From assembly GCF_007993935.1 (NCBI RefSeq), contig NZ_VITY01000011.1, positions 248,001-312,000 on the forward strand: a DNA stretch of 64,000 bases. The letters are read 5' to 3'. Below, piece by piece: positions 35,596 through 45,401 of the stretch (position 1 is the stretch's first letter; each line of letters starts with the position of its first letter). The translations under genes and the position numbers were made by a program. Source of the DNA: Bradyrhizobium macuxiense. GTDB lineage: Bacteria; Pseudomonadota; Alphaproteobacteria; Rhizobiales; Xanthobacteraceae. The notes beneath the pieces were generated by a model, which saw only the letters and a program-made list of their open reading frames with translations, did not search any database and was not told the origin of the DNA.

Positions 35596-36366
35596 ATGTC
35601 CGGACCGATCCTGCAACTGCGCGACGTGTCCCTGTCGTTTCAGGGTATCAAGGCGCTCAACGCGCTGAGCTTCGAAGTCGCGCGTGGCGAGATCTGCGCG
35701 TTGATCGGTCCGAACGGGGCCGGCAAGAGCTCGCTGCTCAACATCATCAATGGGGTGTATCGGGCCGACAGCGGCAGCGTCACGTTCAACGGCGAGCAGT
35801 TCATCCGGGTCCGCCCGGCGCATGCTGCGCATCTCGGCGTGGGCCGGACGTTCCAGCATAACGCGCTGTTCCGCCATCTCAGTGTTCTCGACAATGTGCT
35901 GGCCGGGCTGATCAGGCAGTCCCGCACCACGCTCCTCGAGCACGCCTTCGGTGTCGGGCGCGATCGGCGCGAGACCCGCGAATTCACCCGCCGGGCCGAC
36001 GAGATCATCGCATTCCTGGACCTGACCAGGCATCGCGACACGGTGGTGGCGACGCTTCCCTATGGCGTTCAGAAGCGGGTCGATCTCGCGCGCGCGCTGG
36101 TCGGCCGGCCGAGCCTGCTGCTGCTGGACGAGCCGATGGCTGGAATGAACCAGGATGAGAAGCACGAGATGAGCCGCCTGATCCTGGAGGCCAACGCGAG
36201 CCTCGGCACCACGATCGTGCTCATCGAGCACGACATGAGCGTGGTGATGGGGCTCTCGCATCACGTGGTCGTGCTCGACTATGGCCGCAAGGTCGGCGAC
36301 GGCTCTCCGGAGCAGGTGCGCAGGAACCCGGACGTGATCGCCGCCTATCTCGGCACGGCGCACTGA
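35596..36366 (+). CDS. Liv-type ABC transporter ATP-binding protein (LivG-like)
   Basis: A 256-residue ATPase: Walker A IGPNGAGKSSLLNIINGVY, Q-loop VGRTFQHNALFRHLSVLDN, signature-like PYGVQKRVDLARALVGRPS, Walker B LLLLDEPMAGMN, His switch IVLIEHDMSVVMGL. The LSGG serine motif is PYGVQ, as in LivG proteins. It powers import with the two permeases below. Confidence 0.93.
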   Translation: MSGPILQLRDVSLSFQGIKALNALSFEVARGEICALIGPNGAGKSSLLNIINGVYRADSGSVTFNGEQFIRVRPAHAAHLGVGRTFQHNALFRHLSVLDNVLAGLIRQSRTTLLEHAFGVGRDRRETREFTRRADEIIAFLDLTRHRDTVVATLPYGVQKRVDLARALVGRPSLLLLDEPMAGMNQDEKHEMSRLILEANASLGTTIVLIEHDMSVVMGLSHHVVVLDYGRKVGDGSPEQVRRNPDVIAAYLGTAH

Positions 36367-36373
36367 GGTCCAG

Positions 36374-37255
36374 ATGAGCTTCTTCATCGAAACACTGGTC
36401 GGCGGCCTGCTCGCGGGCGTCATGTACTCGCTGGTTGCGATCGGATTCGTGCTGGTCTTCAAGGCTTCCGGCGTTTTCAACTTCGCGCAAGGCTCGATGG
36501 TGCTGTGCGCAGCGCTCACCTTCGTGACCATGCGCGACAAGGGAATTGATTTCTGGCTGGCCGCGCCGATCACGCTGACGGTGATGGTGCTGATTGCGAT
36601 CGCCGTCGAGCGCGTCGTCTTGCGGCCGCTGGTCAATCGCCCGCAGATCACCCTGTTTATGGCGACGCTCGGAGTGTCCTTCGTGATCGAAGGTCTTGCA
36701 CAGATCGTGATGGGTGCGAGCGTGCACGAGCTCGATCTCGGCATCGTCGATACACCGATTGAAATCGGCGGGGTTCAGGTCAGCCAGTTCGACCTCGTCG
36801 CGGCGGGCACCGCGGGGATTCTCGTGGTCGCGCTCTCGATTTTCTTCAACAAGACCCGCGTTGGGATCGCGCTGCGAGCGATCGCCGACGATCCGCAGGC
36901 CGCGCTCTCGATCGGAATCCGGCTGCAAACGCTGTGGCAGATCGTGTGGGGAGTAGCCGGCTTCGTGTCGCTGGTTGCGGGTCTCTTGTGGGGCGCACGC
37001 CAGGGCGTTCAGTTCGCGCTGACACTCGTGGTGCTCAAGGCTCTGCCGGTGCTCATCATCGGCGGATTCACCTCGATCACGGGCGCGATCGTCGGCGGAC
37101 TGATCGTCGGTGCCGGCGACAGCCTCGCCGAAATCTATCTCGGAAGCTTGTTGGGAGGAAGCGTGTCGACCTGGTTCGCCTACGTGCTCGCGGTCGCCTT
37201 CCTCCTCATCCGGCCGGCTGGCTTGTTCGGCGAAGCGCCGATCGAAAGGATTTGA
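36374..37255 (+). CDS. Liv-type ABC transporter permease (LivH-like)
   Basis: A 293-residue permease with about eight membrane helices. It opens FIETLVGGLLAGVMYSLVAI with the LivH motif GVFNFAQGSMV, and has the coupling loop KTRVGIALRAIADDPQAALS. It sits eight bases after the ATPase and three before the LivM-like gene. Confidence 0.93.
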   Translation: MSFFIETLVGGLLAGVMYSLVAIGFVLVFKASGVFNFAQGSMVLCAALTFVTMRDKGIDFWLAAPITLTVMVLIAIAVERVVLRPLVNRPQITLFMATLGVSFVIEGLAQIVMGASVHELDLGIVDTPIEIGGVQVSQFDLVAAGTAGILVVALSIFFNKTRVGIALRAIADDPQAALSIGIRLQTLWQIVWGVAGFVSLVAGLLWGARQGVQFALTLVVLKALPVLIIGGFTSITGAIVGGLIVGAGDSLAEIYLGSLLGGSVSTWFAYVLAVAFLLIRPAGLFGEAPIERI

Positions 37256-37258
37256 CGT

Positions 37259-38326
37259 ATGTCGACGGTTGGCACCGAAACTATCGAAGGGTTTAGCTCA
37301 TCTCGCGAGATCGCACAGAGCGCGCGCGACCGGTTGCGCGCTGGCTCGGTTGTGGTGTTGCTCGCCGCACTGACAGCAATTCCACTGGTGGCGAACGATT
37401 ACTGGCTCAATGCCGTTCTGATCCCGTTTCTGATCATGTCTCTGACGGCGCTGGGGCTGAACCTGCTGATGGGCTATGCGGGACAAGCCTCGCTCGGCAG
37501 TGGCGGGTTCATGTCGGTCGGCGCGTATGCGACCTACAACCTGCTGCTGCGGTTGCCGGAGCTGCCGCTACCGGTCAGCCTGCTGCTTGGGGGCGTTATC
37601 TCCGGGCTTGTGGGGGTCATCGCAGGGCTGCCGAGCCTGCGGATCAAGGGCTTCTATCTCGTCGCATCGACGCTGGCGACCCAGTTCCTGCTCGAATGGC
37701 TGTTCAACCAGTATGGCTGGTTCTCGAATTACTCGACCTCGAGCTCGATCTCGGCGCCGCGGCTGGCGTTCCTCGGCCATGATCTCTCGAGCCCGACCGG
37801 TCGCTATCTCCTGACCCTCGCAACCGTCGTGGTGGTGACGGCCACAGCAGTGCGACTGGTTCGCAGCCAGACCGGCCGGACCTGGATGGCGATCCGCGAC
37901 ATGGACACCGCGGCCTCGGTGATCGGCGTTCCGGTATCAGCCGGAAAGCTGAAGGCGTTCTTCGTGAGCTCGCTGGTGATCGGGATTGCGGGCGCGCTTT
38001 GGGCCTTTGCCTATCTCGGCACCGTCGATGCACGCAGCTTCAACCTGGACCGTTCGTTCCAGGTGATGTTCGCGATCATCATCGGCGGCATGGGCAGCAT
38101 CAGCGGAAATTTTCTCGGCGCCGCCTTCATGATCTTCCTGCCGATCCTGCTCGATCATCTCGGGAGCGGGGTGTTCGGTGGCGCGATCGACCCCGGACAG
38201 CTCGAAAATTTTCAGAAGGCGCTGTTCGGCGCGTTGATCGTCTGGTTCCTGATCAAGGAGCCGCGGGGCCTTGCAGCATTGCTGTCGCGAGCGTGGACGC
38301 AGCTGGTCTCGCGGATCAACCGTTAG
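37259..38326 (+). CDS. Liv-type ABC transporter permease (LivM-like)
   Basis: A 355-residue permease. A cytosolic N-terminal extension (about 25 residues) precedes the helices. Family motifs: LGLNLLMGYAGQASLGSGGF, GLPSLRIKGFYLVASTLATQ, the coupling loop RTWMAIRDMDTAASVIGVPV, and IIGGMGSISGNFLGAAF. It pairs with the LivH-like protein. Confidence 0.93.
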   Translation: MSTVGTETIEGFSSSREIAQSARDRLRAGSVVVLLAALTAIPLVANDYWLNAVLIPFLIMSLTALGLNLLMGYAGQASLGSGGFMSVGAYATYNLLLRLPELPLPVSLLLGGVISGLVGVIAGLPSLRIKGFYLVASTLATQFLLEWLFNQYGWFSNYSTSSSISAPRLAFLGHDLSSPTGRYLLTLATVVVVTATAVRLVRSQTGRTWMAIRDMDTAASVIGVPVSAGKLKAFFVSSLVIGIAGALWAFAYLGTVDARSFNLDRSFQVMFAIIIGGMGSISGNFLGAAFMIFLPILLDHLGSGVFGGAIDPGQLENFQKALFGALIVWFLIKEPRGLAALLSRAWTQLVSRINR

Positions 38327-38409
38327 CAAACGACGAAACTTGTCGTGCGTGGGTGTGAACCGCGCGCACGATCGAACGTGAATTCTGCAGTCAAATGGAG
38401 GGTAAGCAG

Positions 38410-39759
38410 ATGTCTTTGTGGAAGCAGAAGCGGATCGTGAGCAAGGCAGTCGGACTGGCGGCGCTCGCTTTGTCGGCCGCCGTCGGTACCAGCGTCTCGG
38501 CGGAAGAAGCAAAAACGCAATACTTCCCGCTCGCGACCTTCCGGGTCGGAGCCTATGCGTCGAGTGGCATCCCGGTCTGGGCCGGCGAGATCGACTATTT
38601 CCGCTACATCAACGAGGTGGAAGGCGGCATCAACGGGATCAAGCTGGTCTGGGACGAGTGCGAGACCAATTGGGAAGTCGAGAAGGGCGTCGAATGCTAT
38701 GAACGGGTGAAGGCCGGCAAGAACGGATCGCCGGTTCCGATCTTCCTGCCGCATGGCGATCCGATCTCGAAGGCGCTGACCGAGAAATCGGTGGCCGACA
38801 AGATTCCGCTGGTCACGATCGCTTATGGCCGCACGGAAGCCATCGACGGGCGCGTCTTCCCCTACAGTTTCCCTGTCGTCTTCAGCTTCTGGAGCGAAGC
38901 CTCGTCGGCGGTCAATTTCATTGCGGAGAAGGTCGGCGGCAAAGACAAGCTGAAGGGTCTCAAGATCGCGACCGTCTATCACGATTCACCTTACGGCAAG
39001 GAAACCCAGGTCCCGCTCGCCCACCTCGCCAAGACCTACGGTTTTGAGGACATTCAGATCCCGGTGCCGCATCCCGGCAACGAACAATCGGCGCAATGGG
39101 CCAAGATCCGCCAGCTCAAGCCCGACTGGGTGTTCTTGCGCGGCTGGGGCGTGATGACGCCGGTCGCAATCAAGACAGCCGCCAAGGTGGGCTTCCCGGT
39201 CGATCATATCATCGGCGGCATCTGGTCGGGCTCCGAGGAGGACGTCCGGCCCGCCGGCGCGGTCGGCAAGGGCTATCTTGCGATTACGCCATTCCCTGCG
39301 GGCGCCAATTTCGAGATCCATCAGAAGCTCAAGAAGTACATCCTCGACAAGGGACTGAGTGACCTCAAGGATCCCAAGAGCTTCGGTTCGGTCTACTACA
39401 ATTCCGGCGTCGACGAGGCGATCGTCGCGGTCGAGGCGATCCGGACCGCGCAGGCACATTTCGGTGTGCGGCCGATCAATGGCGAGGAGGCGCAGTGGGG
39501 CCTCGAACATCTCGATCTCTCTGAAAAGCGTCTCGCGGAAATCGGCGCCACGGGCCTCCAACAGCCGCTGAAGCTTTCGGCCAAGGATCATGAGGGCGGC
39601 GGTGCCGGCAAGGTGCTGCAGTGGGACGGCGAGAAGTGGAACGTGGTGTCGAACGGCTGGGTGAAATCCGACCGGGACCTGTTGTTGCCGCTGATCTACG
39701 AGCGCGCCGCCGCCTATGCCCGGGAGAAAGGCATCACACCGCGCGACGCGACCAACTGA
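38410..39759 (+). CDS. Periplasmic substrate-binding protein of the Liv-type importer
   Basis: A 449-residue binding protein from the ATG at 38410, with GGAGGG seven bases upstream; the ATG at 38395 overlaps that site. Signal peptide: KRIVSKAVGLAALALSAAVG with cleavage likely after SVSAEE-proximal Ala. The mature protein is of the Leu/Ile/Val-binding (type I periplasmic) fold: LVWDECETNWEVEKGVECYE, VFSFWSEASSAVNFIAEKVG, KIATVYHDSPYGKETQVPL. Longer than LivJ. Because it sits between flavin monooxygenases, its ligand is likely an organosulfur compound rather than an amino acid (inference). Confidence 0.9.
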   Translation: MSLWKQKRIVSKAVGLAALALSAAVGTSVSAEEAKTQYFPLATFRVGAYASSGIPVWAGEIDYFRYINEVEGGINGIKLVWDECETNWEVEKGVECYERVKAGKNGSPVPIFLPHGDPISKALTEKSVADKIPLVTIAYGRTEAIDGRVFPYSFPVVFSFWSEASSAVNFIAEKVGGKDKLKGLKIATVYHDSPYGKETQVPLAHLAKTYGFEDIQIPVPHPGNEQSAQWAKIRQLKPDWVFLRGWGVMTPVAIKTAAKVGFPVDHIIGGIWSGSEEDVRPAGAVGKGYLAITPFPAGANFEIHQKLKKYILDKGLSDLKDPKSFGSVYYNSGVDEAIVAVEAIRTAQAHFGVRPINGEEAQWGLEHLDLSEKRLAEIGATGLQQPLKLSAKDHEGGGAGKVLQWDGEKWNVVSNGWVKSDRDLLLPLIYERAAAYAREKGITPRDATN

Positions 39760-39777
39760 TGTTGCCAGGGGATCGCC

Positions 39778-40563
39778 ATGACCACGTCTCAATTCCTCGA
39801 CGTCGACAACATCGAGGTTCTCTACGGTCAGGCGATCCTGGCCCTGCGCGGCGTGTCGCTCAGGGTCGAGCAGGGATCGATCGTTGCTCTTCTCGGCGCC
39901 AATGGCGCCGGTAAGACCACGACCCTGAAGGCCATCTCCAACCTGCTCGGATCCGAGCGCGGTCACTTGAGCCGGGGCGCGATCACGTGGCGCGGCGAGG
40001 TGACCCGTCGGCTTGACCCGGCCGATCTCGTTGCCAGGGGGGTGGTCCAGGTTCTCGAAGGCCGTCATGTCTTTCCCCAGCTGACGGTCGAGGAGAATCT
40101 GTTCAGCGGCGGGTTTGTGCGTCGGCCGAGCCGTCGCGCACTCGCCGACGATCTCGAGCGTGTTTACACCTGGTTTCCGCGGCTCAAGCAGCGCCGCAGC
40201 GCGCGTTGCGGCCTGACCTCGGGCGGCGAGCAGCAGATGGTCGCGATCGGGCGCGCCCTGATGACGCATCCGACTCTCGTGCTGCTCGACGAGCCTTCGA
40301 TGGGGCTTGCCCCGATCATCGTGGAGGAGATCTTCCACATCATCCGCGATCTCAACCGGAACGAGGGTGTCAGCTTTCTGCTGGCCGAGCAGAACGCGCA
40401 TCTCGTGCTTCAGTTTGCCGATCACGGCTACATTCTCGAGAACGGCAGGGTCGCCGCGTCAGGCACGGCGGCCGAGCTGGCCGAACGTGACGACGTTGCA
40501 GAATTCTATCTTGGTGCCGCACCGGCCGGATCGGCGGTATCCCTTCAAACCCCGATCGTCTGA
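39778..40563 (+). CDS. Liv-type ABC transporter ATP-binding protein (LivF-like)
   Basis: A 261-residue ATPase: Walker A LLGANGAGKTTTLKAISNLL, Q-loop GVVQVLEGRHVFPQLTVEEN, signature TSGGEQQMVAIGRALMTHP, Walker B LVLLDEPSMGLAPIIVEEIF, His-switch position LLAEQNAHLVLQFAD, with Gln after Glu as usual in LivF. The insert GSERGHLSRGAITWRGEVTR is slightly longer than in LivF. It completes a five-gene importer and precedes sfnG. Confidence 0.93.
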   Translation: MTTSQFLDVDNIEVLYGQAILALRGVSLRVEQGSIVALLGANGAGKTTTLKAISNLLGSERGHLSRGAITWRGEVTRRLDPADLVARGVVQVLEGRHVFPQLTVEENLFSGGFVRRPSRRALADDLERVYTWFPRLKQRRSARCGLTSGGEQQMVAIGRALMTHPTLVLLDEPSMGLAPIIVEEIFHIIRDLNRNEGVSFLLAEQNAHLVLQFADHGYILENGRVAASGTAAELAERDDVAEFYLGAAPAGSAVSLQTPIV

Positions 40564-40576
40564 GCAGGAGCGCGTC

Positions 40577-41662
40577 ATGGCCATTCGTTTCGGATATTGG
40601 ATGCCGCTCGGCAGTGGCGGCTTCGTCATCAGCAACGTGCCCCAGCGGACCGATTGGACACTTGACTACAATGCTTCCCTCGCGCGGGAGGCCGAAGAGC
40701 TCGGCTTCGAATATGGCCTCGCGCCGGCGCGCTTCATTGCAAGTCATGGCTGGGAGCTGCAGCAGGAAGCCATCACCTGCACGGCGGTGCTCTCGGCTCA
40801 GACCAAGCGGCTGAAGCTCATCAGCGCGATTCACACCGGCTTCTGGCATCCGGCGATGATCGCGAAGGTGGGCGCCACGATCGACGTCTATTCGAAAGGG
40901 CGGTTTGCGATCAACATCCTGACCGGCTGGTTCAAGGATGAGTTTCGCGCCTTCGGTGAGCCCTGGCTGGAACATGACGAGCGCTACCGCCGCTCGGAAG
41001 AATTCATCCAGGTGCTCAAGGGGCTCTGGACGCAGGACCGATTTACGTTCAAGGGCGATTTCTACAGCATCAACGATGCGTGGTTGAAGCCGAGGCCGAT
41101 CTCGCAGCCCCATCCGGAGATCTTCCAGGGCGGCAATTCCAAGGCCGCGCGGCGGATGGCTGCGAAATATTCGGATTGGTACTTCCTCAACGGCACGACG
41201 GTGGAAGGCGCCAAGCAGCAGATCGACGAGGTCCGCGCGCTCGCCAAGGCAGAAGGGCGCACCGTCAAGTTCGGGCTCAACGGCTTCATCATCCAGCGGC
41301 CGACCGAGCGGGAAGCGCTCGAGCAGCTCGAGGCGATCGTCGCAGGCGCCGACCCCGAGATCGTTCAGGCCTTCGCCGAACAGGTGAAGCAGGCCGGCGC
41401 ATCGACTGCGGACAAGATCGGGATGTGGGCGGATTCGAGCCACGCCAATCTGGTCCAGCCCAATGATGGCTTCAAGACGCGCTTGTTTGGTCCTCCCGAG
41501 CTGATCGCCGAGCGCATCCGCGCTTACGAGGCCATCGGCGTCGACATGATCCTTTGCGCCTTCCTGAATTTTACCGACGAACTGCCGGCGTTCGGCCGCG
41601 AGGTGATTCCGCTCTTGAACACGACAAAGGTTGACAGGGCTCACGCGCCTGAACCGGCGTGA
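40577..41662 (+). CDS. sfnG: Dimethyl-sulfone monooxygenase SfnG (LLM family)
   Basis: A 361-residue luciferase-like FMNH2 monooxygenase starting at the ATG at 40577. Signature pieces: FGYWMPLGSGGFVISNVPQR, INILTGWFKDEFRAFGEPW followed by LEHDERYRRSEEFIQVLKGL, and HPEIFQGGNSKAARRMAAKY. These closely follow SfnG of Pseudomonas, which converts dimethyl sulfone to methanesulfinate. Length (about 363 in SfnG) agrees. A reduced-flavin donor (SsuE/SfnE) is not recognised in the window. The start follows the LivF-like stop by 13 bases, so it closes the importer operon. Confidence 0.85.
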   Translation: MAIRFGYWMPLGSGGFVISNVPQRTDWTLDYNASLAREAEELGFEYGLAPARFIASHGWELQQEAITCTAVLSAQTKRLKLISAIHTGFWHPAMIAKVGATIDVYSKGRFAINILTGWFKDEFRAFGEPWLEHDERYRRSEEFIQVLKGLWTQDRFTFKGDFYSINDAWLKPRPISQPHPEIFQGGNSKAARRMAAKYSDWYFLNGTTVEGAKQQIDEVRALAKAEGRTVKFGLNGFIIQRPTEREALEQLEAIVAGADPEIVQAFAEQVKQAGASTADKIGMWADSSHANLVQPNDGFKTRLFGPPELIAERIRAYEAIGVDMILCAFLNFTDELPAFGREVIPLLNTTKVDRAHAPEPA

Positions 41663-42437
41663 GGCCAAGCCAGGATCTAGGAAAGGAATGAGCTGCAATG
41701 GCAGGCGCGCGTATCGCTATTTTCGCGACTTGCTCGACACATCGGAACTGACAACGCATCATCACGCATCGACAGACACAACTTCATTCGGTCGATGCCG
41801 GTGGAGTGGGGCGTTGGGCCGGTGCGGATCGCGATCATCGCCTGGTCGACATCCATGGGTGGCGGCGGTCGGCGGTTCCCGTCGGGACTATCGAGCCATT
41901 GCAGGCACGCTGGCCAAGCTCTCCGGCGCGGCCGTGCGCATGGTCGATTATTGTCTGGCTACGGAGCACGGCTTTCCCGCGGGCCTGGACGATTGCATCG
42001 CCGCCTTCGGCTGGGCTTCGCGCCATCGACCTGATGAGCACCGTCAGCGCGGACATGATGCGCAAGTGCATTTCAGTCTGGTCGGCGATTCCGCCGGTCG
42101 CTCCGCCCTTCGCGGCACTTGTGGCAATCTCTACTGTTTCGTCGCTCTCGCCCTCACTTTTTCATCGCGCGCGATCTGAGCCGAAAAAGCCATCCAGAAC
42201 TCTCCGCCAAGGACCTTCGCGCTGACGCGCCTACCATGGTCTTTCCGCAACGCGACTCGCTGGAAAGCCGCTCGACTTCGACCAGCGTCGATCGTGACCG
42301 GGCTCGATCACGACGACATGAGAATCCGATGATGTCATGTGGATGGGGCACTGATCGTGTACCAAGAAGTGAGATCGAAATTATGATGTCTTCGGAGATC
42401 CCAGGCTAGCAAGCGCGGCGTGCTCTGCTTTGACCGG
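41663..42437 (+). other. Intergenic region, possibly decayed coding DNA
   Basis: 775 bases between sfnG and the minus-strand regulator. Plus-strand frames switch repeatedly and none shows a family motif. A position directly after sfnG would suit a flavin reductase, but I could not identify one. Confidence 0.4.
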
Positions 42438-45236
42438 CTATCGGTGCAGCAGGCGCAAGGCGCGGCCCTTGGCGATGGCCGAGGCGCGGTTCTTGACACC
42501 AAGTTTGCAGTACAGATTGGAAAGATGCCACTTGATGGTGGGCAGCGAAATGGCAAGGCGCTCGGCGAGCTGCCGATTGTCCAGGCCGTTCTCGAGCAGA
42601 GCGAGCAGCTCGAGTTCCCGGGGAGTCGGGGGATCAAACATCGACTCGCGCGGATGCTGGGGGCGCCGCACCATGGGCGCGACCCCAACGAGCCGCGAAA
42701 TATCGGCAAGGGCGGCCATGTCAGTGCGGCTCGTCAGCCCGAGTTCCCGGGCATTGCCACTCTCGATGAGGCGCTTCACGAGATCCCGGCGGCGCACGAA
42801 CGGGCCATACAACGTGTGAGGTGCCGCGGCCGCGACCGCGCGGGAGAAGGCGCGCGTGGCAGCCGCGCCCGCGTTGGCGCGGAGCTGCGCCTCGGCGTCC
42901 AGCAGGTGGAGGTCGACCTGAGCTCCCTTGCGGCCGGCCGCCTGCGCGGAGCGCAGCTCCTGCTTGATCAGTCGGCCGGCGATGGCGAGATGGCCGACGG
43001 CGATGGCGAGCGCGATGGCGGCCATTTGCGCGGCCGTCCGCTCCATCACGGTGGCATTGCGGGTGAGCGCGCCGTCCCAGCCCGATCGCGCGCTCCAGCC
43101 GAGATCTCTCGCATGGTCCAGCGCCTCCTGCGGCCGCTCGGCCACCAGCAACTGCTGAACGAGACTTAACTCGAACAAGAGCGCAAGACGCTTGGGGTGC
43201 TCGCGTACGAGGGCGCGCAACTCGGCCACGGTGAAACGCGCGTCGTCGTGGAGCGCCGATGCGAGCGCCACCTCGATGCCGAGCCATGTGGTGTCGGGAA
43301 TGCCGTTCACGCTGGCCCGCCGAAGATTGTTGGCGACGATTTCGATGGCCTCGTCCAGGCGGCCGCAATCATACAGCGCACGGGCGCGCACGAGCGCGAC
43401 GACGGCGGCGACGCTCGCGCCGGGGCCGATAGCAGCGCGGGCCCGCATCTCTATCTCGTGTAGCCGGCCCTCCGCCAACGCAGGGTGGCCCTGTCCGATT
43501 TCGATCATGCCCGACACCATCTCCACCCAGCAGCGGCCGTATTCGCTGTCGGCGCGGGCGATTGCGGCTTGCGAGATTGCAAGATCGCGCCGGCCGGCAA
43601 CATAGGCATGGCCGCTGAGGCACGAAGCGGCCAGAGCGCCTGCAGCGGCTGCGGTTTCGAACGGCTCGCCCACCCCGGAATAGCTGCGGAGCCAGCCGTC
43701 GGCTTCCTCGCGCACGCGATCTGGCGCATCAAGGTGAACGGCGATGACGATCGTTGCGACCCCGAGCTTGCGCCGCAGATCCTGGGCGAAGGCCGTGTCG
43801 GGCAGCCCGTCCAGTTGCTCGGCGGCGCGTGCCAACTCGGCCCTCGCCGCCTCATAATGGCGCTCGTAGAGCAGCGCCCAGACATACCAGAACGTGGCCT
43901 CGGGGCCCTTGGGCACGCCGATCGCCTCGGCACGGCTGACCCAGTCGAGGAACGAGGAGGTGTCGCCTTGCTCGCGCACCAGCACGCAGGCGATGCGCTC
44001 GAGCAACTCTGCAGCCAGTTGCCGCTCGCATGCATCGATCGCCAGCTCCAGCGCGCCCTGATGGTCGCCGCGCCGGGTCAACCAGCGAGCGGCATCGCGG
44101 TGCACTTCTCCTCGCCGCGCCGGCGTGAGACTGCGCGCTGCCTCGCTCACCAGGAATTGTCGGAACAGGGCGTGAAACCGATACCAGCGCCGGCGACGAT
44201 CGAGCGGCACGATCATGACGTTGCGGTCGACGAGGAAGCTGATCCACTCGGCGGCGCGCGCCCTGCCGGTCGCCGCTTGGGCGAGTTCGGCTGAAAAGTG
44301 TCGCAGCGCCGCGACCTCGTGCAGGAACGTCACCAAATCCGGCTCGAACGATGACATCAGGCGACGGGACAGCATATCGGCCAGATGAGCCTCGTCGCCA
44401 GACAGCACCTCCACGCCGCGCTCCAGCGAGTTCTCATCCCGCGCAATGAGCTGGAGCAGCCGCACGGCCGCGGGCCATCCTTCGGTCTTCCTCACCACCG
44501 CCTCGAGCGTTGCCGGATCGATGGAGGCGATACCGGCCCGCAGGAACAGCTCGGACGTCGCCTTGCGGTCGAAGCTCAGGTCCGCGGCCGTGACCATGTG
44601 CAGGTCGAGCTCGAGCCTGGCGCGCGCGGCGTTGAACGGAACGGGGCCTGCGGCGGACGACACGATGAGCTTGACGCGCGTCCCGGTACGGAAAACCAGC
44701 GCATCGAGCAGCCGCTCGACGCCCGCTTCGCGGCAAAAATTGATGTTGTCAATGAAGAGGATGCAGGTGCGGACGACATTGGCGACAGCGCGCAGTATGG
44801 TGTCGATTCGATCGATGGGATCGGCCAGGCGAAGGGCGTCGATTGCGGGTCGGTCGGCCCGTTTGACGCCGAGTGCTGCCTCGATCAGCGACAACAGGCT
44901 GCCGAAGCGGCTGCTGCGCTCGTCGAGGCCGATCCAGACGCACGGGATCCCGCGCCCAGTGAAGGCTCGGTACAATTGTGACAGCAGCACGGTCTTTCCG
45001 TAGCCCGGCGGGGCGCTGAGCGTCGTGATCTTCGGCAGGGCATCCTGCGACGACAATGCCGCAAAGATACGCGTCTCCACCGGGACGAAGGCATAGACCG
45101 GAGGGTGCAGCCGGTCGAGCCAAGCAGAATCGCACGACGGCGCGTGCTTCGCCGCCGCGGCGGATACTGATGGCACACCGGGCCGGGCTGACTCGTCGAG
45201 GCCGACGCTATCGCGCCGGCCGGCACGATTCCTCAT
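42438..45236 (-). CDS. MalT/LAL-type LuxR-family transcriptional regulator
   Basis: A 932-residue regulator. It has an N-terminal NTPase with P-loop SAPPGYGKTVLLSQLYRAF (about 74-92) and Walker B-like CILFIDNINF (about 158). A helical TPR-like sensor middle follows, then a C-terminal LuxR HTH (TPRELELLALLENGLDNRQL, then LAISLPTIKWHLSNLYCKLG). Such proteins sense an inducer through the middle region and activate catabolic genes with ATP bound. It sits upstream of a minus-strand pseudogene and the divergent alcohol dehydrogenase-P450-ferredoxin genes, which it may control. Confidence 0.88.
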   Translation of the reverse strand: MRNRAGRRDSVGLDESARPGVPSVSAAAAKHAPSCDSAWLDRLHPPVYAFVPVETRIFAALSSQDALPKITTLSAPPGYGKTVLLSQLYRAFTGRGIPCVWIGLDERSSRFGSLLSLIEAALGVKRADRPAIDALRLADPIDRIDTILRAVANVVRTCILFIDNINFCREAGVERLLDALVFRTGTRVKLIVSSAAGPVPFNAARARLELDLHMVTAADLSFDRKATSELFLRAGIASIDPATLEAVVRKTEGWPAAVRLLQLIARDENSLERGVEVLSGDEAHLADMLSRRLMSSFEPDLVTFLHEVAALRHFSAELAQAATGRARAAEWISFLVDRNVMIVPLDRRRRWYRFHALFRQFLVSEAARSLTPARRGEVHRDAARWLTRRGDHQGALELAIDACERQLAAELLERIACVLVREQGDTSSFLDWVSRAEAIGVPKGPEATFWYVWALLYERHYEAARAELARAAEQLDGLPDTAFAQDLRRKLGVATIVIAVHLDAPDRVREEADGWLRSYSGVGEPFETAAAAGALAASCLSGHAYVAGRRDLAISQAAIARADSEYGRCWVEMVSGMIEIGQGHPALAEGRLHEIEMRARAAIGPGASVAAVVALVRARALYDCGRLDEAIEIVANNLRRASVNGIPDTTWLGIEVALASALHDDARFTVAELRALVREHPKRLALLFELSLVQQLLVAERPQEALDHARDLGWSARSGWDGALTRNATVMERTAAQMAAIALAIAVGHLAIAGRLIKQELRSAQAAGRKGAQVDLHLLDAEAQLRANAGAAATRAFSRAVAAAAPHTLYGPFVRRRDLVKRLIESGNARELGLTSRTDMAALADISRLVGVAPMVRRPQHPRESMFDPPTPRELELLALLENGLDNRQLAERLAISLPTIKWHLSNLYCKLGVKNRASAIAKGRALRLLHR

Positions 45237-45401
45237 GTGGCCGTTTCCTCAGACGGCAATATTGGCGCGAGCCGTCTTGATGATCAATATCGCCTGTTCT
45301 GCCGGTGCGTTACCCCCTCCCAAAGTATGGGGCTTGGCCCATATCATCTCCCCGGTCGAGCCCGGCCAATGACGGACGGGCTCGACGCCGCAGCCGCCCC
45401 T

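Noticed and set aside
34489..36744. 751-codon open frame on the minus strand over the LLM and ABC genes
   Set aside because: It is antisense to well-defined genes and its translation is rich in Arg, Asp and His without motifs, a typical shadow in GC-rich DNA.
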